Shown: in pieces, positions 14,355 to 20,433 of the stretch | Layout: every line of letters starts with the position of its first letter | How positions within the stretch are numbered: the first letter of the stretch is position 1 | NCBI GenBank assembly: GCA_017483235.1 | Contig: JAFULE010000066.1 | Location: 1-20,433, forward strand | Length of the DNA: 20,433 nt | Direction of reading: 5' to 3' | Source: Faecalibacterium sp. | Lineage (GTDB): Bacteria; Bacillota; Clostridia; Oscillospirales; Ruminococcaceae | The notes under the pieces: model-generated | Told to the model about the DNA's origin: nothing | Seen by the model: only the letters and a program-made list of their open reading frames with translations | Database searches by the model: none | Program-made: the position numbers and the translations under genes

Positions 14355-14401
14355 CAAAAGTCCCTTGCGTTTCATTTGAAACGGCGAGGGGCTTTTGTTT
14401 T
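14355..14401 (+). terminator. Terminator of the radical SAM/peptide operon
   Basis: CAAAAGTCCCTTGCGTTTC (14355-14373) pairs with the stretch ending in GGGGCTTTTG (to 14397), with two wobbles and one bulge around an ATTT loop. TTTT follows (14398-14401). Confidence 0.88.
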
Positions 14402-14682
14402 GAGGATGGAATAAAGCCGGACCTAATAAAATGCAGTATTGTTGCCTGCGGCAGAATACGGTGCAGAAAACATCCCGGCCTTTCCGGGCATACTGTGCAC
14501 AAGGCCGGTCTGCCGCGGCATAGGCATCCGCATGGGGCCGTGGTCTGCCGGTAAATTGCAAGCATCCGCGAGCATTTGCGAGCATTCTTCAGCAAATACC
14601 GTCAGGGTGGGGGCAACAGGCCTCATTTTTGGAGAAAAACTGCGGTTTTCGCCCGGTTTTCGGGCCAAAACGCCCAAAAGTA
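14402..14682. other. Non-coding spacer between the peptide operon and the pot promoter
   Basis: I see no gene here. It holds three tandem 10-base repeats (14558-14587), a repeated GGTCTGCCG and an imperfect hairpin at about 14641-14672 just before the pot -35 box. The remainder shows no recognisable element. Confidence 0.5.
14558..14587. repeat. Three tandem 10-base repeats, consensus GCGAGCATTY
   Basis: GCAAGCATCC, GCGAGCATTT and GCGAGCATTC follow each other without gaps at 14558-14567, 14568-14577 and 14578-14587. The period of 10 matches one DNA turn. They lie about 95 bases upstream of the pot promoter. Confidence 0.5.
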
Positions 14683-14711
14683 TTGACACATTCTTACAGT
14701 TTCGTTATAGT
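14683..14711 (+). promoter_or_regulatory. Promoter of the potABCD operon
   Basis: TTGACA (14683-14688), a 17-base spacer and TATAGT (14706-14711) form a near-consensus vegetative promoter. An imperfect GCCCG/CGGGC hairpin-like inverted repeat abuts it upstream. Confidence 0.75.
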
Positions 14712-14717
14712 ACTCAC

Positions 14718-14931
14718 GTGTGTTGCATCTAAGGGACGAACCGTTGTTCGCACCCTGACACATTGGCGTTGTATGGGCCACTGTAGCTGCCGGCAACCCC
14801 CAAAACAGCTTTCGTGTCGAAAAGCGGGGCAGAACTGTTGCAGTGTAACAAACCTTTGCGGGGTGACCTAATTGGCGCTGACTCGTACTGAGAAGGTACG
14901 GGAAATTTCCGCAAAGGGGGATGCATATAAT
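14718..14931 (+). promoter_or_regulatory. Long, potentially structured 5' leader of potABCD
   Basis: About 210 transcribed bases separate the promoter from the potA ATG. Visible helices are GGGACGAAC-CGTT-GTTCGCACCC (from about 14732), GCTTTC/GAAAAGC (about 14808-14825) and CGTAC/GTACG (about 14884-14900). There is no terminator hairpin with a T-run. I do not recognise a known riboswitch. A 32-codon Cys-rich frame (14773-14871) lacks a ribosome site. Confidence 0.4.
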
Positions 14932-15978
14932 ATGGATAATTCTGTAATCGTATCGCTGAAAGACATTGTTGTAGATTTCGACGGCCAGAAAATTCTCAAT
15001 GGCCTCAATCTGGACATCCACGATAAGGAGTTTGTCACCTTCCTTGGCCCTTCGGGCTGCGGCAAGACGACCACCCTGCGCCTGATCGCCGGATTTCTGG
15101 AGCCGAAATCGGGCAATGTCTTTTTTGATGGCCAGGACATCACCGGGGTGCCGCCCTACAAGCGTCAGGTGAACACCGTGTTCCAGAAATACGCGCTGTT
15201 CCCGCACCTGAATGTGTTCGAAAACGTGGCGTTCGGCCTGCGGCTGAAAAAGATGGACGAGGCGGTCATCAAGACCAAGGTGCTGGACATGCTGGAGGTC
15301 GTGGGTCTGAAGGGCTTCGAGCGCCGCAGTATCAGCCAGATGTCCGGCGGCCAGCAGCAGCGTGTGGCCATCGCCCGCAGTCTGGTCAACCAGCCCCGTG
15401 TGCTTTTGCTGGACGAGCCGCTGGGCGCACTGGACCTGAAACTGCGCAAAGAGATGCAGCTGGAGCTGAAACGCCTGCAGCGTGAAATGGACATCACTTT
15501 TGTGTATGTTACCCACGATCAGGAAGAAGCACTGACCATGTCCGACACGGTGGTCGTTATGAACGGCGGCAAGATCCAGCAGATCGGCACGCCGGAAGAG
15601 ATTTACAACGAACCCAAGAACGCCTTTGTGGCCGACTTCATCGGCGAGTCCAACATTGTGGACGCCGTGATGCTGCGCGACTTCCTTGTTGCCTTTGGCG
15701 GGCAGGAGTTCTCCTGCGTTGACCGGGGCTTTGGCATCAACCAGAGCGTGCAGGTGGTGGTGCGCCCCGAGGACATTCAGGTGGTTTCGCCCATGCAGGG
15801 CCAGCTGGTGGGTCATGTGAAAAACGTGATCTTCAAGGGCGTGCATTTTGAGATGCAGGTGGACTGCGAGGGTACCGAATGGCTCATCCATTCCACCCGG
15901 GCCTGTGCTCCGGGTGAGGTGATCGGCATGAACATCGGCCCGGATGAGATCCACATCATGGCACGATCCGAGGGGTGA
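14932..15978 (+). CDS. potA: Spermidine/putrescine ABC transporter ATP-binding protein
   Basis: A 348-residue ATPase that powers polyamine uptake with PotB, PotC and PotD. The start at 14932 (MDNSVIVSLKDIVVDFDG) has AAAGGGGG upstream; a TTG further 5' at 14872 would add residues unlike the family. It has Walker A GPSGCGKT (39-46), Q-loop Gln85, the signature SGGQQ (138-142), Walker B VLLLDEP (157-163) and the H-loop in YVTHDQEEALTMSD. A C-terminal TOBE-like domain follows (VQVVVRPEDIQV). It sits first in the potABCD operon, and its stop is five bases before the potB start. Confidence 0.95.
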   Translation: MDNSVIVSLKDIVVDFDGQKILNGLNLDIHDKEFVTFLGPSGCGKTTTLRLIAGFLEPKSGNVFFDGQDITGVPPYKRQVNTVFQKYALFPHLNVFENVAFGLRLKKMDEAVIKTKVLDMLEVVGLKGFERRSISQMSGGQQQRVAIARSLVNQPRVLLLDEPLGALDLKLRKEMQLELKRLQREMDITFVYVTHDQEEALTMSDTVVVMNGGKIQQIGTPEEIYNEPKNAFVADFIGESNIVDAVMLRDFLVAFGGQEFSCVDRGFGINQSVQVVVRPEDIQVVSPMQGQLVGHVKNVIFKGVHFEMQVDCEGTEWLIHSTRACAPGEVIGMNIGPDEIHIMARSEG

Positions 15979-15983
15979 GCGCC

Positions 15984-16799
15984 ATGACACTGAACAATAA
16001 AAAGCTGGCAGCACCCTACCTTGTGTGGATGGTGCTGTTTACCATCGTTCCGCTGGCCATCGTGGTGTATTATGCCTTTACCGATGACGCCGGCAATTTC
16101 ACGCTGGATAACCTTGCCCGTGCCGGCGGTTACAGCTCGGTGTTTGCCCGCAGCCTGATGCTGGCACTGGTGGCCACGGTCATCTGTCTGGTGCTGGCTT
16201 TCCCGGTGGGCTACTTCCTGTCCCGTCTGCGGGTAAACAAGCAGCGCATCATGCAGATGCTGATCATGATGCCCATGTGGATGAACTTTCTGCTGCGCAC
16301 CTATGCGTGGATGGGCCTGCTGAGCGTCAACGGCCCCATCAACACCATTCTGGGCTTTTTCGGCATCGGCCCCTTTACCATGCTGAACACCTCCGGCGCG
16401 GTGGTGCTGGGCATGGTGTACAACTATATCCCGTATATGATCCTGCCGCTGTATACCAGCATGACCAAGATCGACGCCTCCATTGTGGAAGCGGCCGAGG
16501 ATCTGGGCGCCAACCTGTTCCAGACTCTGGTGCGGGTGCTCATTCCCATGAGCGTGCCCGGCATCTGCACCGGCATCACCATGGTGTTTGTGCCGGCGGT
16601 GTCCACCTTTGCCATCAGCCGTATGCTGGGCGGCGGTTCCAACCTGCTGATCGGCGACCTGATCGAAATGCAGTTCCTGGGCAACAGCTACAACCTGAAC
16701 GTGGGTTCGGCCATGAGTCTGGTTCTGATGGTGATCGTGCTGCTGTGCATGAGCTTTACCTCCAGCTTTGACGAAGAGGAAATGGAGGGCGCTGTATAA
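15984..16799 (+). CDS. potB: Spermidine/putrescine ABC transporter permease
   Basis: A 271-residue inner-membrane permease with about six helices. The start is the ATG at 15984 (MTLNNKKLAAPYLVWMVLF) with GAGGGGTGA upstream; a GTG at 15975 would overlap the potA stop. The EAA loop that contacts PotA is visible as VEAAEDLGANLFQTLVRVLIP. The N-terminal helix LVWMVLFTIVPLAIVVYYAF and the motif WMNFLLRTYAWMGLL are typical of PotB. The stop overlaps the potC start in TAATG, giving translational coupling. Confidence 0.95.
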   Translation: MTLNNKKLAAPYLVWMVLFTIVPLAIVVYYAFTDDAGNFTLDNLARAGGYSSVFARSLMLALVATVICLVLAFPVGYFLSRLRVNKQRIMQMLIMMPMWMNFLLRTYAWMGLLSVNGPINTILGFFGIGPFTMLNTSGAVVLGMVYNYIPYMILPLYTSMTKIDASIVEAAEDLGANLFQTLVRVLIPMSVPGICTGITMVFVPAVSTFAISRMLGGGSNLLIGDLIEMQFLGNSYNLNVGSAMSLVLMVIVLLCMSFTSSFDEEEMEGAV

Positions 16800-17641
16800 T
16801 GAAAACAAAGCATTATCGTCTGATGCAGCGCACCTACATGGTGCTGTTCTTCTGCTTCATGTACCTGCCCATTGCCTACATGATGATCTTCAGCTTCAAC
16901 GAAAGCAAGGGCTATGCACTGTTCACCGGCTTTACCCTCAAGTGGTACAAAAGCCTGTTCACCAACTCCACCATCCTCAATGCGCTGTGGCTTTCGCTGC
17001 AGATCGCGCTGTTCTCGGCCATCATCGCCACCATCATGGGCACCATGGCGGCCATCGGCATCAGTTCGATGGGCCGCAAAAGCCGGCTGCTGGTTACCAA
17101 CCTGACCTATCTGCCGGTGGTCAACCCCGAGATCATCACTGGTATCTCGCTGATGCTGCTGTTTGTGGCATACCAGAAGTTTGCCGCAGGCGAGGGCTGG
17201 CTGGCCGAAATGCTGCCCGATCAGATCATGGGCTTTCCCACCCTGCTGATTGCCCACATTGCCTTCAACGTGCCTTATGTCATCTTCAATGTGCTGCCCA
17301 AGCTGCGCCAGATGGACATCCGCCTGTATGAGGCGGCGCTTGATCTGGGCTGCACCCCGCGGCAGGCCTTCTTCAAGGTGGTTCTGCCCGAAATCAGCCC
17401 GGCGGTGGTGTCCTCCTTCCTGATCTGCCTGACCTACTCCATCGACGACTTTATGATCTCTTACTTCAACAGCGGCACCCGCGAGACCCTGCCGCTGCAG
17501 ATCTACTCGATGACCCGCAAAAAGGTCAGCCCCGAGATCTATGCGCTGTCCACCATCATGTTCTGCATCATCCTCACCATCATTCTGGTTTCCAATGCGT
17601 GGGATACCCATACGTATAAGAAAAACCAGATCAAGAACTGA
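16799..17641 (+). CDS. potC: Spermidine/putrescine ABC transporter permease
   Basis: A 280-residue inner-membrane permease, partner of PotB. Its ATG shares one base with the potB stop. The N-terminus (YMVLFFCFMYLPIAYMMIFSFNESKG) and the segment FTLKWYKSLF are PotC hallmarks. The EAA loop is YEAALDLGCTPRQAFFKVVLPEI. The stretch YSIDDFMISYF is also typical of PotC. About six membrane helices are present. Confidence 0.95.
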   Translation: MKTKHYRLMQRTYMVLFFCFMYLPIAYMMIFSFNESKGYALFTGFTLKWYKSLFTNSTILNALWLSLQIALFSAIIATIMGTMAAIGISSMGRKSRLLVTNLTYLPVVNPEIITGISLMLLFVAYQKFAAGEGWLAEMLPDQIMGFPTLLIAHIAFNVPYVIFNVLPKLRQMDIRLYEAALDLGCTPRQAFFKVVLPEISPAVVSSFLICLTYSIDDFMISYFNSGTRETLPLQIYSMTRKKVSPEIYALSTIMFCIILTIILVSNAWDTHTYKKNQIKN

Positions 17642-17657
17642 CAGGGGAGGAAAGAGC

Positions 17658-18899
17658 ATGAAAAAAAGACTGTTTTCCCTTGTGCTGTGCGCAGCGCTGC
17701 TGTGCGGCGTGTGTGCTCTGCCTGCTTCGGCGGCGGGCAGGACCATCCAACTGGACGAAACTATCAGTGTTTCGGCCGATTATGACTGGACCCGCTTCGC
17801 CGGAAAAAACATCACCCTGAACGTGTACAACTGGGGCGAGTATATCTCCAACGGCGCCGACGAAAGCCCGGATGTGGTGGCCCTGTTCGAAAAGCTGACC
17901 GGCATTGCGGTCAACTACACCACCTTCGATTCCAACGAGACCATGTACGCCAAAATCAAGTCGGGCGCTGCAAGCTACGATGTGATCTTCCCCTCTGAGT
18001 ATATGGTGGCCAAGATGATCGACGAGGGCATGCTGGCCGAGCTGGATCTTGCCAACATCCCCAACTTTGCCCTGCTGGATGAGCAGTACACCAATCAGGA
18101 CTACGACCCCGGCAACCGCCACTGTGTGCCGTATATGTGGTGTACAACCGGCATCATCTATAACACCACCATGGTGAACAACGCCCCCACCGCATGGGCC
18201 GATCTGTGGAGTGCGGAATACGCCGGCAACATCCTGATGTTCAACAACAGCCGCGACGCCTTTGCTATTGCTGCCCACAAGATGGGCCAGAGCATCAACC
18301 CCACCACCACCGAAGAGGTAGCCCTTGCCATCGAGGAGCTGAAAACCCAGAAAAGTCTGGTGCAGGCCTACGTCATGGACGAGATCTTCGACAAGATGGA
18401 AGGCGGCGAAGCTGCTGTTGGTGTGTACTATTCGGGCGATGCCATCACCATGACCACCGATAACCCCGACCTTGCCTGGGTGTTCCCCCAAGAGGGTGTG
18501 ACCCTGTCCATCGACAATATGTGCATCCCTGCCAGCAGCGCTAACCGGGAAGCGGCCGAGATGTTCATCAACTTTATGTGCGAAGTGGATGTGGGCGTGG
18601 CGAATTGCGAGTATATCGGCTATTCCACCCCCAGCACCGCTGTGTGGGAGAATCTTTCGGACGAGCTGAAGTATTCGTCCATTGCCTATCCCGGTGACGA
18701 GGTCATGGACAAAGCCCAGCTGTTTACCAGCTTGTCGGATGAGATCAACGAGGCACTGGACATCCAGTGGAGCGAGATGAAAAGCTACAACGAGGGCGGC
18801 AATGCCTATATGATGCTGCTGCTTCTGCTGTCCGGCGTGACGCTGGCGGGCTTTAACATCTGGCGCAAGGTGCGCAAAAAGATCCGTGCCACCTACTGA
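17658..18899 (+). CDS. potD: Spermidine/putrescine-binding protein with C-terminal membrane anchor
   Basis: A 413-residue extracellular polyamine-binding protein, longer than the usual 345-360. It has a Sec signal peptide (MKKRLFSLVLCAALLCGVC to about ASA, residues 1-25) without a clear lipobox. The mature part carries LNVYNWGEYIS, YDVIFPSEYMV, VPYMWCTTGIIYN and AVGVYYSGDA, as in PotD/PotF. The C-terminus ends in a hydrophobic helix (AYMMLLLLLSGVTLAGFNIW) and a basic tail (RKVRKKIR), so it is tethered by a transmembrane helix rather than a lipid. AGGGGAGG precedes the ATG at 17658. It is the last gene of the operon. Confidence 0.94.
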   Translation: MKKRLFSLVLCAALLCGVCALPASAAGRTIQLDETISVSADYDWTRFAGKNITLNVYNWGEYISNGADESPDVVALFEKLTGIAVNYTTFDSNETMYAKIKSGAASYDVIFPSEYMVAKMIDEGMLAELDLANIPNFALLDEQYTNQDYDPGNRHCVPYMWCTTGIIYNTTMVNNAPTAWADLWSAEYAGNILMFNNSRDAFAIAAHKMGQSINPTTTEEVALAIEELKTQKSLVQAYVMDEIFDKMEGGEAAVGVYYSGDAITMTTDNPDLAWVFPQEGVTLSIDNMCIPASSANREAAEMFINFMCEVDVGVANCEYIGYSTPSTAVWENLSDELKYSSIAYPGDEVMDKAQLFTSLSDEINEALDIQWSEMKSYNEGGNAYMMLLLLLSGVTLAGFNIWRKVRKKIRATY

Positions 18900-18930
18900 T
18901 CCGGCACAGACAGTTTTCTGCGATTGTACA

Positions 18931-18970
18931 AAATACAGGCCATGCCCGGCGGGTGTGGCCTGTATTTTTT
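18931..18970 (+). terminator. Terminator of the potABCD operon
   Basis: AAATACAGGCCA (18931-18942) pairs perfectly with TGGCCTGTATTT (18956-18967), a 12-bp stem with a 13-base loop. The T-run ends at 18970. Confidence 0.92.
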
Positions 18971-18979
18971 GTTGGGGTG

Positions 18980-18988
18980 TGCTATAAT
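18980..18988 (+). promoter_or_regulatory. Extended -10 promoter of the thioesterase gene
   Basis: TGCTATAAT (18980-18988) is a consensus extended -10 element. The -35 region falls on the pot terminator and does not match consensus, which extended -10 promoters tolerate. Confidence 0.6.
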
Positions 18989-19031
18989 AGTTTCTGTTTT
19001 GAAACTGACTGTAAGAAAAAGAGGAAGACGA

Positions 19032-19754
19032 ATGACTGTACCGAATCCGTATTTCGAAGTATATCCTGTGCTGCAGCACGACGGTGATATGTATCACCGC
19101 ATGAAGCCCTCGGCATTGCTGCGCTACACCCAGCAGATCGCCACTACTCACGCAGCAAAGCTTGGGCTGGACAGCGCTTTTTACCGCGATAACCATCTGG
19201 CCTTTCTGCTGGCAAAGCAGGCGCTGGAATTCACCCGTATTCCCGAGGTGGACGAGGTGCTTACCTACACCACCTATCCCGAACAAAGCCGCCGCGCCAG
19301 CTACAAACGTGTTACCATCGTGACCGACGAGCAGGGCAGGGAAGTGGCCTGTGTGGACAGCCGCTGGATCCTTGTGGACACCGATACCCGCCGCATTGTG
19401 CGCCGTCCGCCTGCGGTGATGGAAGGGCTGTGGCTGCCGGAGGTGGAGCGTACGCTGGATCAGATCGTTCCCAAGGCAGAAACGCTGCGGGACGGCGGTG
19501 TGCGCCGGGCCGATTATTCCATGTGCGACACCAACGGCCACATGAACAACACCAATTACATCGACCTTGCCTGCGATCTGATCGATCCGCAGCGGCTGAA
19601 AGCCGGTGGTGTGCGCCGGGTGACGGTGTGCTATCACCGCGAGATCCCCTACGGTGAAATGGTGGCCCTGCAAATCGGCAATGTACAGAACGGTGTGTAC
19701 GTCTGCGGCACGCGGGATGGCCTGCCTGCCTTTGAAGCATATTGCGGGTTTTAA
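19032..19754 (+). CDS. Acyl-ACP thioesterase (FatA/FatB-like, PF01643 type)
   Basis: A 240-residue double-hotdog thioesterase that releases free fatty acids from acyl carrier protein. The N-terminal hotdog holds the substrate-binding part (MKPSALLRYTQQIATTHAAK). The C-terminal hotdog carries the family motif DTNGHMNNTNYID (Asp166, Asn168, His170). The start at 19032 has AGAGGAAG upstream; the frame is open further 5' but that part overlaps the terminator and promoter. It is monocistronic. Free fatty acids made here could feed the DegV protein about 10 kb away, but that is only a guess. Confidence 0.93.
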   Translation: MTVPNPYFEVYPVLQHDGDMYHRMKPSALLRYTQQIATTHAAKLGLDSAFYRDNHLAFLLAKQALEFTRIPEVDEVLTYTTYPEQSRRASYKRVTIVTDEQGREVACVDSRWILVDTDTRRIVRRPPAVMEGLWLPEVERTLDQIVPKAETLRDGGVRRADYSMCDTNGHMNNTNYIDLACDLIDPQRLKAGGVRRVTVCYHREIPYGEMVALQIGNVQNGVYVCGTRDGLPAFEAYCGF

Positions 19755-19816
19755 GAATTGAAAAAACCGGTAACAAAATAATTTCAAATAAATTACAATT
19801 TTCTTACAAAAAGGTA

Positions 19817-19845
19817 TTGCTTTTTTGGAGTAAAGCGGTTACAAT
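19817..19845 (+). promoter_or_regulatory. Promoter of a small RNA transcription unit
   Basis: TTGCTT (19817-19822), a 17-base spacer and TACAAT (19840-19845) are preceded by about 60 bases of very AT-rich DNA that could act as an UP element. That arrangement is typical of highly transcribed stable RNAs. Confidence 0.65.
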
Positions 19846-19851
19846 ATAGTT

Positions 19852-20012
19852 ACAGCAAGGGCAGCCCCCACGCTGTGAAATCTTTTTCTTGTTATGTGGC
19901 GTCGGGCAGGCGTCTCCTCCGGCTGTTCTCCTTCGCAGCTGTCAGCCTGCCACACAGGCGGCGTCCCATCTTCGTGTACAAAAAAGCCCGCTGAAATCAG
20001 CGGGCTTTTTTG
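19852..20012 (+). ncRNA. Small structured RNA, possibly 6S RNA
   Basis: An about 160-base transcript is delimited by a good promoter and a very strong terminator and has no coding frame with a ribosome site. Possible pairings are CGCTGTG near the 5' end with CACAGGCG near the 3' end, TGTG with CACA, GGCAGGC with GCCTGCC, and an apical GCTG/CAGC loop. These make one long, interrupted rod with a pyrimidine-rich unpaired stretch (AAATCTTTTTCTTG). The rod with a central bubble and the ATGTGGCG segment recall 6S RNA, but the bubble is lopsided, so the family call is weak. It does not fit SRP RNA, tmRNA or RNase P RNA. Confidence 0.5.
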
Positions 20013-20015
20013 TAC
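19976..20015. terminator. Strong terminator of the small RNA, nearly perfect 40-base palindrome
   Basis: GTACAAAAAAGCCCGCTGA (19976-19994) and TCAGCGGGCTTTTTTGTAC (19997-20015) are exact complements around AA. It therefore works as a hairpin plus T-run on both strands. No convergent gene needs it on the minus strand. Confidence 0.92.
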
Positions 20016-20091
20016 CATATTGAAAACTTGGTTTATAGTAATACTTTTTCATCTTTTGTGTATGCAACATGACCGTTTTTTAACACAAACC

Positions 20092-20147
20092 TGCCCCAAA
20101 GTTTGTGCCGCGCGCACTTTGTATTTTGGGGCAAGTTGTGGTATAGT
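20092..20147 (+). promoter_or_regulatory. guaB promoter with overlapping palindrome
   Basis: TTGTAT (20119-20124), a 17-base spacer and TATAGT (20142-20147) form the promoter. TGCCCCAAA (20092-20100) and TTTGGGGCA (20125-20133) are perfect 9-base inverted arms, with an inner GTGC/GCAC (20105-20108, 20114-20117). The right arm lies between -35 and -10, so a bound protein would block RNA polymerase. Confidence 0.6.
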
Positions 20148-20217
20148 ATTACAAATCATTTAAGGCAAAATTCCGCATTTTTCACCGATCGTTCAACACG
20201 AAAAGGAGTAACGCGCT

Positions 20218-20433
20218 ATGGCATATTATTTCGAGCAGCCCTCCCGCACCTTTGGCGAGTATCTTCTGGTTCCCGGCTATTCCGGGCCCGAAAATGTCCC
20301 CGCCGCTGTCAGCCTGAAGACCCCGCTGGTCAAGTACCGCAAAGGGCAGGAAGAATGCCCTCTGGTCATGAACATCCCCATGATCAGCGCCATCATGCAG
20401 TCGGTTTCCGGCGATCGTCTGGCCATTGCGCTG
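20218..20433 (+). CDS. guaB: IMP dehydrogenase (partial, C-terminus off the right edge)
   Basis: The first 72 codons of IMP dehydrogenase, which makes XMP from IMP in guanine nucleotide synthesis. The N-terminus MAYYFEQPSRTFGEYLLVPG, followed by VSLKTPLVKY and NIPMISAIMQSVSGDRLAIAL, matches the clostridial type of the enzyme. AAAAGGAG lies nine bases before the ATG at 20218. The catalytic Cys loop lies outside the window. Confidence 0.93.
   Translation, partial: MAYYFEQPSRTFGEYLLVPGYSGPENVPAAVSLKTPLVKYRKGQEECPLVMNIPMISAIMQSVSGDRLAIAL

Noticed and set aside
14355..14682. Possibility that the peptide operon continues into potABCD as its exporter
   Set aside because: A strong terminator and a separate near-consensus promoter intervene, and the pot proteins have clear importer features including a binding protein.
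14773..14871. 32-codon Cys-rich frame (MGHCSCRQPPK...) in the pot leader, considered as a third RiPP precursor
   Set aside because: No ribosome site, no similarity to the MIEM leader, and it lies in a different operon from the maturase.
14872..14931. Upstream TTG start for potA
   Set aside because: It has no ribosome site and would add 20 residues unlike the family, whereas the ATG at 14932 has AAAGGGGG upstream.
14623..16014. 463-codon minus-strand frame over potA
   Set aside because: Antisense shadow of a well-conserved ABC ATPase; it carries no recognisable motifs.
17631..19787. Very long open frame (718 codons) on the minus strand across potD and the thioesterase gene
   Set aside because: It is antisense to two clear genes, rich in His/Gly/Val as mirrored coding sequence usually is, has no ribosome site and spans their promoter and terminator.

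Overview
The window reads as chromosomal DNA of a moderately GC-rich anaerobic Firmicute, most likely a Clostridia/Oscillospiraceae gut organism (Gemmiger/Subdoligranulum/Faecalibacterium-like). This rests on AAGGAGG-type ribosome sites, a SigK-type sporulation sigma factor, clostridial-style IMP dehydrogenase, PotABCD and DegV proteins, and several radical SAM enzymes. The genus is an inference. No tRNA, rRNA, CRISPR array or insertion sequence was seen.

Layout. (1) 1-1472, minus: a partial membrane protein with an alpha/beta-hydrolase domain. (2) 1825-4531, minus: an AI-2E-family permease behind a cardiolipin synthase gene split by a one-base frameshift. (3) 4532-5491: a divergent control region with repeats, a promoter and a probable yybP-ykoY (Mn2+) riboswitch ending in a terminator, then a TetR-family regulator. 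(4) 5540-9893: a divergent pair of operons. On the minus strand lie a patatin-like lipase and a cysteine-less radical SAM paralogue; on the plus strand a radical SAM enzyme and a DegV fatty-acid-binding protein. The control region between them carries nested GGGAC/GTCCC palindromes and shares an 11-base word with the region upstream of tetR and cls. (5) 10189-12491: a small membrane protein, SigK-like sigma factor and metallophosphoesterase. (6) 12639-14401: a compact promoter-to-terminator operon encoding a radical SAM/SPASM maturase and two short Cys-containing peptides with a shared N-terminus, a candidate unrecognised RiPP pathway. (7) 14683-18970: a potABCD spermidine/putrescine ABC importer operon with a long untranslated leader and a C-terminally membrane-anchored binding protein. 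(8) 19032-20433: an acyl-ACP thioesterase, a small structured RNA transcription unit (6S-like) and the start of guaB behind a palindromic promoter.

How the parts may work together. Regions 2-4 share a lipid theme (cardiolipin synthase, patatin lipase, FakB-like DegV, and a radical SAM enzyme with a dead paralogue). The common TTGTCCCAAAA word suggests one regulon, perhaps governed by the TetR protein, whose own mRNA appears to be under manganese-riboswitch control. Region 6 looks self-contained for making two modified peptides but carries no exporter or protease. Everything here comes from reading the sequence; no database or folding software was used.
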